DNA of 64,000 nucleotides from Conexibacter sp. S30A1 (GCF_023330665.1 NZ_CP097127.1:2728001-2792000); one strand, 5' to 3'; counted from the first letter of the stretch, positions 53,808 to 62,407 are shown. The notes: generated by a model not told the origin, from the sequence alone. Numbers and translations: made by a program.

Positions 53808-55019
53808 TCACTGATCGCTTGCTGTTGGGCGGCGGCGATCGTCTGGGGGGGAAAATCCCGGGTGGGATCTGGTGCTGCGACGGGCGGCGCGGAGGCCTCT
53901 GGTGAACGATAAGCGGTCAGGGTCGATGTCGGCTCGGAGCGCGGCGTCGTGCATCAGCCGGCGGATCGCGTAGTGAGTGCACAGGTAGCCGTAGGCTTCT
54001 TGGTAGATGCCGGCGGGTTGCTTGGAACGCAGCACGACGCGCGGGCCGCGCTGGTGGGTTTTCAGCTCGTCGAGGGTGCTCTCCAGCTCCCAGCGCTCGC
54101 TGTAGAGCGCGGCGAGCTCGGAGGCGGGCGCCCGGTCTGGGTCCTCGATCGTGCACAACAGCCGGTAGCGCTCCTCGGCCTGCGGCACGCCGGGATCATC
54201 GATGCCGTACTCCACGACCCGCACCTGTGCGCCGTCGCGATGGGCGTGACGGTCTGAGAAGGAGTACACGGTGGACAGATACGAGCCGTCGGGAAGCGGT
54301 CGCTCGCGCGGCAGGACCATGTTCGACTTCACGCGCCAGAGCAGCTGCGCCCCGGCACGTCGGGCGTTTTGGAAGCGCTCGAAGCTGTAGAAGCCACGGT
54401 CGGCCAGGCACAGCATTCCGGGTGAAAGCGCCCCCAACAACTGGTCGGTCAGCTCCTGCTCAGAACTGGTGTACGGGCCGAGCGCCGCGCCGGTGATCGC
54501 GTGCGTCCCGCATTCGGACAGCGCAACCAGACGCAACTGCGGGAACGCTCCCCCACCCTCGCGCCGTGACGAGCCAGGACGCCCGAACGCCTCGTCATTC
54601 GCGGCCGTGTCGGGCACATCCAGACACGTCCCGTCGAGGCTCATCAACCGCAGACCGCGATAGAACGCCCCGCGCGTCGCCGCTGCAGCCAAGGGCGAGC
54701 AGGCGGCCCCGAACAACAACTGCAAAGGCTCGGACCCCAGCCGCTTGCGCGCCATGAAGATCGCCGGCTTGCTCGGCACCTCCCACGCCCGCTGCCAGCC
54801 CGACTCCCACGCCAACCCCTCGACCAGCAGGCGCATCACCTCCTCATAAGAGGAACCCGAGAACAGCGCCATCGCCAGCACGTAGTAGACAACCACCCGC
54901 GCCGGCAGCAACCGCTGCCGGCGCTCCACGCGTCCAGCTTCGGCGACCACCGCGTCAACCAGCTCCGGCGGGAATACCCGCGTCAGAACACACTGTTGAG
55001 CGACACGCTGGATGGTGAC
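53808..55019 (-). CDS. IS4-family transposase
   Basis: About 400 residues. VFPPELVDAVVAEAGRVERR is the N-terminal IS4 helix block; LMSLDGTCLDVPDTAANDEA carries the first Asp (DGT), PGMLCLADRGFYSFERFQNA the second (DRGF), and LYSERWELESTLDELKTH the Y-(2)-R-(3)-E-(6)-K signature with Glu. No ATG/GTG/TTG occurs in frame close to the conserved N-terminus; the frame stays open to 55619, so the true start is not resolved and 55019 is approximate. Confidence 0.82.
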   Translation of the reverse strand, partial: VTIQRVAQQCVLTRVFPPELVDAVVAEAGRVERRQRLLPARVVVYYVLAMALFSGSSYEEVMRLLVEGLAWESGWQRAWEVPSKPAIFMARKRLGSEPLQLLFGAACSPLAAAATRGAFYRGLRLMSLDGTCLDVPDTAANDEAFGRPGSSRREGGGAFPQLRLVALSECGTHAITGAALGPYTSSEQELTDQLLGALSPGMLCLADRGFYSFERFQNARRAGAQLLWRVKSNMVLPRERPLPDGSYLSTVYSFSDRHAHRDGAQVRVVEYGIDDPGVPQAEERYRLLCTIEDPDRAPASELAALYSERWELESTLDELKTHQRGPRVVLRSKQPAGIYQEAYGYLCTHYAIRRLMHDAALRADIDPDRLSFTRGLRAARRSTRSHPGFSPPDDRRRPTASDQ

Positions 55020-55315
55020 GGTTGGGCCCTCAAACGTCGTTGAGCGTGGTGATGTGATCGGCTGTTGATCGCCGTCAACGCCAGGATCGTGGTGATGACC
55101 GGCCGGGTCGCGGTAGTCGTCCGTAATTTGCGGGTGCTGGCCGCTGCCGTGCCGCCAGCGGTGATGCTGCTTATCACCATGCTGGTGGCGGCGTTTGCCG
55201 GTGCGGCCGGGGTCTGATATGCCTTCCAACACGAGTTCCCCCGGGGGCCTCGTGGGAGGGGCCGTTGGGAGCGTTGGCCAGGTGAGGAGCGTGGTGTGGT
55301 GTGTGCGTGATGGCG

Positions 55316-55885
55316 ATGAGCGCAGAGCAGGTGGTGGCGGAGGATGATCTGGTGGCTGGGCGTTTGTGTTGCCCGGTTTGTGACGGGCCGCTTGCGCCGT
55401 GGGGGTTTGCGCGCGAGCGCACCGTGCGCCTGCTTCACGAGACACGCTTGCTGCGGCCACGGCGAGCGTGCTGTCGGCGCTGCGAGCGGACACACGTGCT
55501 GCTTCCGGCCTGGGCGCTCGCCAGGCGGCGTGACGGGACGGAGGTGATCGGCCGGGCGCTTTTGGCCAAGGCCAACGGTCAGGGACATCGCACGATCGCA
55601 GCGGCGCTGGGGCGCCCACCAGGGACGGTGCGTGGCTGGTTGCGGACCTTCACGCGCCGCGCCGGGGCGATCACCACGACCGCTCGCCTGTGGGAGCGTG
55701 TGCTTGACCCGTCAGCCGACCAGCAGCTCGTGTGCGGCCCGCCGCTGGTTGGGGCCGTTGACGCGCTCGGTCGTGCGGCCCGGGCATGCCGGCTCCAGCT
55801 CCAGCTCACAGCGTCACCGTGGGAGCTTGCTGTGGTGTTGACGGGCCTGTTGCACGGGCCGGGACGCGACCCACCAGGGTTCTGA
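55316..55885 (+). CDS. Zinc-ribbon and helix-turn-helix protein carried by the IS4-family element
   Basis: About 189 residues. LCCPVCDGPLAPWGF and RACCRRCERTHVLLPAW are two Cys pairs of a zinc ribbon (DUF6431-like layout). HRTIAAALGRPPGTVRGWLR is a helix-turn-helix. It resembles the DNA-binding front half of some transposases without a catalytic domain. Divergent from the transposase within the same inverted repeats: a passenger or helper gene. Start could be any of several close ATG/GTG codons from 55301. Confidence 0.6.
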   Translation: MSAEQVVAEDDLVAGRLCCPVCDGPLAPWGFARERTVRLLHETRLLRPRRACCRRCERTHVLLPAWALARRRDGTEVIGRALLAKANGQGHRTIAAALGRPPGTVRGWLRTFTRRAGAITTTARLWERVLDPSADQQLVCGPPLVGAVDALGRAARACRLQLQLTASPWELAVVLTGLLHGPGRDPPGF

Positions 55886-56901
55886 CACCCACGGGGCGGG
55901 CACCAACGCGCGGTGGGTCGCATCGCTCGGATCGCACACGCCCGCACCCCGACAACATCCCGCGTCCTGGCGCTACGCCCCTGCCGAGCGATCAACAGCG
56001 AAAGCGAAGCGGTCACAGACGCGCAACGCACCACCACACGCCCCCGTGCCCCCCTGTTTCTCTTCCTTGCCGCCGTTCCGAGGGCCACAGGAGCACGCTG
56101 CAAGGGGCTTTGGTCGTTCGGTCGTTCATGACCCAGATCATCACCCCCGATGACGCGATCATCACCATCCAGCATGTCCGTCAACAGAACACCGATAGAG
56201 ATGTGATCCGAGAGCCGCTGATCACTCGCAGGCTTGACCCAACCAGCACGAGGCACGCGATAACGATAACCCCACCCCCGGACACTAACTTAACGGTATT
56301 GGTGCGCCACGAACAAATGGAGAGCTTGATGTAGAAGGTCAAGGACGAAGTTTGATGCTGTGCCAGTGATGGAGGAACCGACCCTCCGTGGCCGTCTTGC
56401 AGGAGATGGCTGCAAACCACTGTCAGGTGCGCCGGTAAAGAGCCGGGGTGCTGAGCGTGACGGAAAAGGCGGGATGTGATCTCGTCAGGTATGGATCAGG
56501 AAGGCGAGCGAGAGCGAACCATCGATGACGTGTCGAAAGTTTATGGGTGACATCAAAACCGGGGTCGCAATACAGCTCCGGGATGAGTCTGGCGGGTGCC
56601 TGTTGATTGGCCAGGCGATGTCCGGCATAAAGGTGGCGCGAGCCTGGTCTGGGCGCTGGTGCGGAACGTGGGAACCTGTCGCCTCGTGCTTATGGGCGGC
56701 CAGTGGTGCGGTGTTGGCCTGCGGTCGTTTCATCGAAGCGAGAACCTCAAGCAGCAGATCTGCAAGGGGGAGAGTAGCGATGCGAGGCACAGGGACGGAC
56801 TGTCCCGTAGTAGTGGTGATGCCTGGTAATGCGGGCGGAGCGAAGGGGGCAGCTGATCCGGGTTTTCTCGGCAGTCAACCACCGCTGGGTGGGATGAGCT
56901 G

Positions 56902-57205
56902 ATGAGCGAGCCAAGGTCACAGACGGCGAAGCCGTTTGATATTTCCAAGCGGGTTGTTTGGGATGCGTATTTGAAGGTGAAGGCTAACAAGGGCGCGGCT
57001 GGTGTTGATCGGGAGTCGATCGAGGAGTTCGAGCAGGACCTGCGAGGGAATCTGTTCAAACTGTGGAACCGGCTCTCGTCAGGGAGCTACTTCCCGCCAC
57101 CGGTGCGTGCGGTGCAGATACCGAAGAAAACCGGGGGAGTGAGGACTTTAGGTGTGCCGACCGTTGCGGACAGAATCGCTCAGACTGTGGTTCGTAGCTA
57201 TCTAG
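56902..57205 (+). pseudogene. ltrA: Group II intron reverse transcriptase/maturase, 5' part
   Basis: First 101 codons: FDISKRVVWDAYLKVKANKG (RT-0 region), AAGVDRESIEEFEQDLRGNL, then PVRAVQIPKKTGGVRTLGVP and TVADRIAQTVVRSYL (RT-1/2). The IS701-family element enters at CTAG inside TAT-CTA-GAG. Removing the IS and one CTAG restores VVRSYLEPGVERVFHPDSYG in frame with the 3' part at 58673. ATG 56902 gives the usual N-terminus. Confidence 0.92.
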
Positions 57206-58668
57206 TAGTACTTTGTTACTCTTCGGGAGTGTGTCGTAGCGGCAGCTCGGCGAGGTCTATCGGTCGTTGGCAGGTGTGGCAGTGTCCGGACCAGCAGTCG
57301 AAGATGGGCATGAATAGGCGGACCGCTTGGGGGAGTGTGAGGCCCGCCGCTGGGCTTTTGGGTCGGTGCGCTCCAATGTCAGGAACGCGTGCGCGGTGCT
57401 GACCAGTGCCGTGTGGTGATACCAGCCGATGTAGGAGCGGCCTTCATAGTGATCGAGGCCGAGCTCGCCTTTGAGCTGGCGGTAATCAAGCTCGATCATC
57501 CATCGCAGTCGGGCGAGCCGTGCGAGACGCTGGGGCTTGGTGCGGGCCGGGAGGTTCGAGATCCAGTAGTCACTGGGCGTCTCAGCACCTTCGGGCCATT
57601 CGATGATCAGCCATTCCGTACGTGGCGCGACGCGGTCCCGGGTGACCGGATGCGCGGCCGTGATCCGTTTGAACGCGAACCTCGAGGACACCCTTGTCTT
57701 GCCGGTCCCGCGGAACGCGACGGTCTGGAAGTCCTCGCCGGTCAGTGTCGCGGCATACTCCCCGACCGACACCGGGTCAACGTCGGCGTGATATGCGGCC
57801 GGTGAGCGCCCGCGGGCGCCGGGCTTGCGGTCCGGGACCGCGAACACCGCACCCGGCGCGAAGATGGTCGTCTCGGGGTTGATCGACAGCACGTACTGAA
57901 ACCCGCCCGTGTCAAGCTCACCACGCAGCTGCGTGTTCTCACCATAGGCAGCGTCACCGAGCACCGGCGCAACATCGATCGCCCAGCCCGATGCCTGCTT
58001 GACCAGCCCGAGCCCGAGCTGCGGCTTGGTCTGAAACGTCACCTCCGCAGGGATCTTCGCCTTCCGGCGACGCTCCTGATCAGCGCACCAGTCCTCCGGC
58101 AGATACAGCGCCCACCCCAACGGCAGCGTCGCATGCTCAGACACCGCATGCAGCGACACGCCGATCTGACAGTTCCCGATCTTCCCAAGCGTCCCCGAGT
58201 ACTGGCGCTTGACCCCAGGAGACTTCTTCCCGTCCTTCGGAAACCCCGTGTCATCAAGCACCCACGCCTCCGCGGCGACGATCGGCGCGACCCGCTCCAC
58301 CACCGCCTGCATCAATCGCCCCGGCTCCCACGGACTGTCGGCCAAAAACTGCTGCAGACTCTGATAGTCCCCATCACCATCCAGCCGCTCCACCAACGGC
58401 TCAAGGGACTTACGCGCACCTGCTGTCAACAAACCACGAACGTACACCTCAGCATTGGAGCGCTGCGCCGGATGCTTCATCGCCACGCCACTCACCGCAG
58501 CCATGAACGCCTCCATCCGATCCTTCACGTCCCGCGCCAGCGACCCCGCCGGCATCTCCTGCTCCATCACCGAAACGGCCATCCGCACCATCCTGCATCG
58601 AATAACACCAATGCAGGATGGGTTCGCGCTACAGCGACTAACACCTCCAGCAGACTAACAAAGTACTA
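57206..58668 (-). mobile_element. IS701-family element inside the intron ORF
   Basis: Perfect 13-bp inverted repeats TAGTACTTTGTTA (57206-57218) and TAACAAAGTACTA (58656-58668), flanked by the 4-bp duplication CTAG (57202-57205 and 58669-58672). 1463 bp with one transposase gene. Perfect repeats and exact frame restoration suggest a recent insertion, the youngest layer of the nest. Confidence 0.95.
57257..58591 (-). CDS. IS701-family DDE transposase
   Basis: 444 residues. EAWVLDDTGFPKDGKKSPGV with KRQYSGTLGKIGNCQIGVSL is the IS701 first catalytic Asp region; APVLGDAAYGENTQLR the second Asp; RLRWMIELDYRQLKGELGLD holds the last Glu (followed by HYEGRSYIGWYHH). Appears intact and could mobilise the element. 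Confidence 0.92.
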   Translation of the reverse strand: MVRMAVSVMEQEMPAGSLARDVKDRMEAFMAAVSGVAMKHPAQRSNAEVYVRGLLTAGARKSLEPLVERLDGDGDYQSLQQFLADSPWEPGRLMQAVVERVAPIVAAEAWVLDDTGFPKDGKKSPGVKRQYSGTLGKIGNCQIGVSLHAVSEHATLPLGWALYLPEDWCADQERRRKAKIPAEVTFQTKPQLGLGLVKQASGWAIDVAPVLGDAAYGENTQLRGELDTGGFQYVLSINPETTIFAPGAVFAVPDRKPGARGRSPAAYHADVDPVSVGEYAATLTGEDFQTVAFRGTGKTRVSSRFAFKRITAAHPVTRDRVAPRTEWLIIEWPEGAETPSDYWISNLPARTKPQRLARLARLRWMIELDYRQLKGELGLDHYEGRSYIGWYHHTALVSTAHAFLTLERTDPKAQRRASHSPKRSAYSCPSSTAGPDTATPANDR

Positions 58669-58672
58669 CTAG

Positions 58673-59622
58673 AGCCGGGTGTGGAGCGCGTGTTCCACCC
58701 CGATTCTTATGGTTATCGACCAGGGCGTTCCGCTCATGACGCGTTGGGTAAATGCCGCGAGCGCTGCTGGAAGTATGACTGGGTGATCGATCTTGATCTC
58801 CGGGCGTTCTTCGACAGCATTCCTCATGATCTAATGGTCAAGGCGGTAGAAGCTCACACGGATCTGCGGTGGGTGATGCTCTATGTCAAGCGGTGGCTGG
58901 TCGCACCACTACAACATGACGATGGCACCGTCGTTGAACGTGACCGCGGAACCCCTCAAGGGTCAGCGATCTCACCCTTGTTGGCTAACCTGTTCCTCCA
59001 CTATGCGTTCGATTTATGGATGGTCCGGGAGTTCCCGGACTGTCCTTTTGAGCGCTATGCGGATGATGGTGTCACACACTGTGTAAGTCAAGCGCAAGCC
59101 AAGGAGGTTCTTGGTGCGCTTCACGGGCGGCTGGCGCAGGTCGGTCTGGAGCTAAATCTGGACAAGACCCACGTTGTGTATTGCAAAGACTCGAACCGCA
59201 CCGGCTCATCAGAGCACGAGCAGTTCAGCTTCCTTGGATACACGTTCAGAGCGAGGCTGGCCAAGAACCGGCGAGGGCAGCATTTCGTCAGCTTCTTGCC
59301 GGCGATCAGCAACGACGCCGCCACAGCCCTCCGCCAAGAGATCCGATCCTGGCGGATCAACGTGCACAGCGACAAGACCCTCGATGAGATCGCGTCGTTC
59401 ATCAACCCGATCGTGCATGGGTGGTGCAACTACTACGGGCGCTTCTACAAGTCCTGGTTGCATCGCTCGCTACGGCAGATCAACGAGTACCTGATTCGTT
59501 GGGCTCGCAGGAAATACAAACGGTTGCGGACCAGCGCCCGCAGGGCCTGGCGATGGCTACGCGGAGTTCAACACCGCGCGCCAGAACTATTCGCTCACTG
59601 GGCGTTCGGTTCCGTCGCCTGA
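58673..59622 (+). pseudogene. ltrA: Group II intron reverse transcriptase/maturase, 3' part
   Basis: Continues the RT: FHPDSYGYRPGRSAHDALGK (RT-2a/3), WVIDLDLRAFFDSIPHDLMV (RT-3, first Asp), GTPQGSAISPLLANLFLHYA (RT-4), FERYADDGVTHC (RT-5, catalytic YADD), LNLDKTHVVY (RT-6), FSFLGYTFRAR (RT-7). The maturase X domain follows (INPIVHGWCNYYGRFYKSWL). No HNH endonuclease domain. The rejoined protein would be about 417 residues. Confidence 0.92.
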
Positions 59623-59638
59623 CAAGACTGGGTCAGAA

Positions 59639-59711
59639 GAGCCGGATGACGGGAGACTGTCACGTCCGGTGCTGTGAGAGCCGGGGGCTGAAACGCCCCC
59701 GGCCACTCGAC
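59639..59711 (+). ncRNA. Group II intron domains V and VI
   Basis: GAGCCGGATGACGGGAGACT onward is the 34-nt domain V hairpin with the AGC catalytic triad, GGGAGA-type tetraloop region and the two-base bulge before CGTCCGGTGCT. Then a GC stem CCGGGGGC / GCCCCCGG with TGAAAC loop (domain VI) and the 3' end CCACTCGAC. The branch-point A cannot be fixed by eye. Confidence 0.85.
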
Positions 59712-59718
59712 GGACTAG

Positions 59719-59966
59719 CTCCTGTGTCATCGTCGCCGCGGCAGGTATCCACCGCAGCGCTGCTCTTCGCATACGGAAGAGTCCCCGCGCCCAACGTGGC
59801 CGCTGAAGGCGTGAACTGGTGGCGCGGTCGGCGACCGCCCGGACCTGCTCTGCGACTGCCACGGGCACCGGGAAGCCACGGCCGACAGCCCGCAACGTGC
59901 GGGGAGGTGGAGCCGGCGCCCGATGTTGGTGCCGAAGTTGACCTTATCTTGCGGGTTGTCGCTGGG
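59719..59966. other. Gap after the mobile-element nest
   Basis: 248 bp of GC-rich sequence. This is the right flank of the original CTAG target and would have followed the cupin gene directly. Minus-strand frames are open but show no domain. Nothing recognised. Confidence 0.4.
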
Positions 59967-60266
59967 TTAGCGGTGTCGCGCGACGTATTCGTCTAGCGCT
60001 TCGCGGCTGACGTCCGCCAACCGACGACCCTGTTGGTGGGCGATCTCTTCAAGGGCCGAGCGGACATCGGGCCGGACACGCACAGTAAGCGGCGGGGTAT
60101 GTGCGCTACCGCCGATCAGCGACGGACGACCGGCCCGCCGCTGCTCGAGCACGCGCTCGGCGAGCTGCTTGGCGCCCGCTTCGGTCAGACGAGAGCCGTC
60201 GGGCAGGCGGACCTCTTCCTCGTCGAGGTCGATGTCAGGACCGATTGGCCCGATCTGTTCTGTCAT
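59967..60266 (-). CDS. Ribbon-helix-helix antitoxin (BrnA-like position)
   Basis: 99 residues. The C-terminal LTVRVRPDVRSALEEIAHQQ and RRLADVSREALDEYVARH form an RHH DNA-binding domain; the N-terminal part EEEVRLPDGSRLTEAGAKQL is a charged linker. Follows the toxin relic (60263-60512) with an ATGA overlap: toxin-first order, as in BrnT-BrnA modules. Confidence 0.75.
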   Translation of the reverse strand: MTEQIGPIGPDIDLDEEEVRLPDGSRLTEAGAKQLAERVLEQRRAGRPSLIGGSAHTPPLTVRVRPDVRSALEEIAHQQGRRLADVSREALDEYVARHR

Positions 60267-60512
60267 CGGTTGCGTCCTCTCTTTCGGAGACTGGTCGGCA
60301 TCACGTGGATGACCAGGAGGCAGTCAGCGGGTCTTGATCGCGACGATCTTCAGCTCGCGCTGACGGCTGTCGTTTGCGATCCAGGTCAGCGTCGGCTGGT
60401 TGGTCTGCGGGTCGGTCACGATCGTCGGCTCAGAAGTGGACATGACGTGGTAGGTGTGGGCTTTGCCGATCTTGTGTCGCTGTGCGCTACGGCTGAACCT
60501 GATCGACTTCAC
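60263..60512 (-). pseudogene. BrnT-like toxin with frameshift
   Basis: GTG 60512 begins VKSIRFSRSAQRHKIGKAHT followed by YHVMSTSEPTIV...WIANDSRQRELKIVAI; the frame stops early at TGA (60324-60326). One base earlier or later, the reading continues as DCLLVIHVMPTSLRKRGRNR to a TGA overlapping the antitoxin ATG. This matches the ELEIVAV...LLVIHVMPTxxR end of small toxins of this kind. A one-base insertion in the GGG run near 60329-60331 explains it. Confidence 0.72.
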
Positions 60513-60627
60513 CCAACAATTGTGGCATACACAACCCCGGACACCAAAGACCCGCTCCGATGGCCGCACGCGCATCTCAGCCAACGGCCGCGACAGACCT
60601 GCAACGCGCGGTCGGCAGGGCGGGCGG

Positions 60628-60655
60628 TTGACAAGCCGTCCGTTACATGTAACCT
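60628..60655 (+). promoter_or_regulatory. Promoter and operator of the mazEF pair
   Basis: TTGACA (60628-60633) with TAACCT (60650-60655) 16 bp downstream makes a sigma-70-like promoter. The perfect 12-bp palindrome GTTACATGTAAC (60642-60653) overlaps the -10 box and ends 8 bp before the antitoxin ATG, a natural operator for autoregulation. Confidence 0.7.
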
Positions 60656-60661
60656 GTTCGT

Positions 60662-60889
60662 ATGTCTTCAAGTCGCGACCGAGTGCGCCAACATCGGGAG
60701 CGGCTGCGGCGCCAGGGGCTGCGTCCGGTGCAGATCTGGGTGCCCGACGTGCGTGCACCTGAGTTCATCGCTGAAGCTCACCGGCAATCCGTTGCGATCG
60801 CGACGAGCGAGAGCGAAAAAGACGATCAGGCGTTCGTTGACTCGATCTCGGTCGGAGTGGACGAGGACGACGGCGAACCGTCCGCGTGA
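60662..60889 (+). CDS. MazE-family antitoxin (DUF3018-like)
   Basis: 75 residues. RDRVRQHRERLRRQGLRPVQ and IWVPDVRAPEFIAEAHRQSV match the DUF3018/MazE-type antitoxins found with MazF in actinobacteria and proteobacteria. The acidic tail (DSISVGVDEDDGEPSA) is the likely toxin-binding part. Stop overlaps the toxin GTG. Confidence 0.85.
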   Translation: MSSSRDRVRQHRERLRRQGLRPVQIWVPDVRAPEFIAEAHRQSVAIATSESEKDDQAFVDSISVGVDEDDGEPSA

Positions 60890-61227
60890 CACGGGGCGAG
60901 ATCTATACGGCGGCGGCTCGTGGCGCCTACAGCGGCAAACCACGACCAGTGCTCATCGTTCAACACGACCACTTTGACGCGACCGCGTCGGTAACCGTCT
61001 GCCCACTCACAACCAGTCCGGTTGATGCACCACTGATCAGGATCCCTATCGAGCCATCAGACGACAACGGACTGGACCGTCCGAGCAGTGTCATGGTCGA
61101 CAAGATCACGACCATGCCGAGATCAGGTCTGGGCGAGCGACTCGGCCGTCTCTGCGACGACGAACTCGTGCAACTGAACCGATCACTAATGGTGTTCCTC
61201 GGACTCGCCTCAGCCACACAAACCTGA
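60886..61227 (+). CDS. MazF/PemK-type endoribonuclease toxin
   Basis: 113 residues. TRGEIYTAAARGAYSGKPRP, VLIVQHDHFDATASVTVCPL and TTSPVDAPLIRIPIEP follow the MazF barrel, with VMVDKITTMPRSGLGERLGR as the conserved later strand/helix. Arg and Thr of the active site are present (GKPRP; PLTTS). Intact module with its own promoter. Confidence 0.88.
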   Translation: MTRGEIYTAAARGAYSGKPRPVLIVQHDHFDATASVTVCPLTTSPVDAPLIRIPIEPSDDNGLDRPSSVMVDKITTMPRSGLGERLGRLCDDELVQLNRSLMVFLGLASATQT

Positions 61228-61359
61228 ACCGCTGACAGTCCTGCTTCGCGCCACCGGTGCGCACGCCGAGATCCGATGGGAGAGACGTGCTCCGCGCGGA
61301 CACGAGGGTCGAGCACGCACCGATGCCGTCCGCGAGCCGGTTATCTAATCTGCCAGCCA

Positions 61360-62286
61360 ATGTTGGATGGACCTCTTGACGTCGCGTTGGCCCGACGCAT
61401 CTTTGAGTCTGCGCACTTGTCTGGCGAGTTTGTGCTCCGCTCCGGGCAGAGCAGCACGGAGTACTTCGACAAGTACCTGTTTGAGGCCGATCCTCTCCTG
61501 CTGAGGGCTGTCGGCGAGGCGCTCGTCGGGTTGTTGGCGCCCGACGCTGATGCTCTCGCGGGCTTGGAGCTTGGCGGGATCCCGTTGGTGACGATCCTTT
61601 CCCAGCTCACCGGCCTGCCTGCATTGTTTGTCCGCACGCTGGCCAAGGAGTACGGGACATGTCGTCGCGTGGAGGGCGGGCAGCTCGCCGGTCGGCGTTT
61701 GGTGGTCGTCGAGGATGTGCTGAGCACGGGCGGGGCGGTCATCGACACAGCCCGACAGCTACGCGCCAGCGGCGCGGAGATCATTTCGGTTCTCTGTGTG
61801 GTCGACCGCGAGTCCGGCGGGCGCGAGAATCTCGCTGCGGAAGGTCTCAAGCTCCACGCCGTGTTCACTATGAGTGAGCTGCTGGCCGCGGCCGCCTCCC
61901 CCGAAACGCCGATCATTGGCGATGTGGTCAGCCTTGACCACGTCCAGCTCGCTGCGCCCAGCGGATGCGAGGACCAGGCACGCCGCTTCTTCAGCGGAGT
62001 TCTGGGGCTATCGGAGATCGAGAAGCCGTCGCTGTTGAGTGGGCGTGGTGGAGTGTGGTTCGCGCTGGGCTCCCATCAACTGCACATTGGTGTCCAAGAA
62101 CCGTTCTCACCGGCGCGCAAGGCGCATCCCGCGCTGCGGGTGACACCCGGACGGCTCGACGAGATGGCGGCACGGCTGGTGAGAGCTGGCGCCCCGGTCA
62201 GCTGGGATGAGGCCCTCCCCGGATATCGGCGCTTCTACACAGAAGATCCCTGGGGCAACCGGATCGAGCTGCTGAGCGCCAGATAG
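61360..62286 (+). CDS. Fusion of orotate phosphoribosyltransferase-like and VOC (glyoxalase) domains
   Basis: 308 residues. Residues 1-187: PyrE/type I PRTase. FVLRSGQSSTEYFDKYLFEA is the OPRT start, LFVRTLAKEYGT holds Lys residues of the flexible loop region, and VVVEDVLSTGGAVIDTARQL is the PRPP-binding loop. Residues about 190-308: a VOC domain, SLDHVQLAAPSGCEDQARRF, FSGVLGLSEIEKP, ...FYTEDPWGNRIELLSAR, as in glyoxalase/bleomycin-resistance proteins. The reading frame is continuous, so this is a real fusion, not two genes. The substrate of the pair is unknown. ATG 61360 starts the PRTase. Confidence 0.87.
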   Translation: MLDGPLDVALARRIFESAHLSGEFVLRSGQSSTEYFDKYLFEADPLLLRAVGEALVGLLAPDADALAGLELGGIPLVTILSQLTGLPALFVRTLAKEYGTCRRVEGGQLAGRRLVVVEDVLSTGGAVIDTARQLRASGAEIISVLCVVDRESGGRENLAAEGLKLHAVFTMSELLAAAASPETPIIGDVVSLDHVQLAAPSGCEDQARRFFSGVLGLSEIEKPSLLSGRGGVWFALGSHQLHIGVQEPFSPARKAHPALRVTPGRLDEMAARLVRAGAPVSWDEALPGYRRFYTEDPWGNRIELLSAR

Positions 62287-62407
62287 GCAGAGCCCTAGGA
62301 CGCACCGCGCGACCCCAGGGAGACGACCTGGTTTCGTCCAGCGGCGTGCGCCTCGTCGACGCTAGCCAGCGTAATGCTTTGTGCTGGTTGCGCGGAAGTC
62401 GCGTTCG

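Larger units (their letters stand above)
56302..59711 (+). mobile_element. Group II intron, interrupted by an IS701-family element
   Basis: 5' end GTGCGCC (GUGYG consensus) directly follows the IS4 right inverted repeat. The putative EBS1 CAATAC (56568-56573) is the exact complement of the last six exon bases GTATTG (56296-56301). Then comes an RT/maturase ORF (56902-59622, split), domain V at about 59639-59673 and domain VI ending ...CTCGAC at 59711. About 1.95 kb without the IS. The 3' boundary is certain to within one base. Confidence 0.88.
53635..59714 (-). mobile_element. IS4-family element with passenger gene, split by a group II intron
   Basis: Left end CCGCAATACCGTTAAGTTA begins at 53635, right after CTAG (53631-53634). 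The matching right end TAACTTAACGGTATTG (56286-56301) is followed by the group II intron; the final GGA lies at 59712-59714 after the intron, then CTAG (59715-59718). Sixteen terminal bases are perfectly inverted. Without the intron it is about 2.67 kb, long for an IS4 element, because it carries a second gene (55316-55885) on the opposite strand. Confidence 0.82.

Noticed and set aside
56302-56901. Small proteins in the 5' part of the intron
   Set aside because: Open frames here overlap the expected structured domains I-IV of the group II intron and have no homology.
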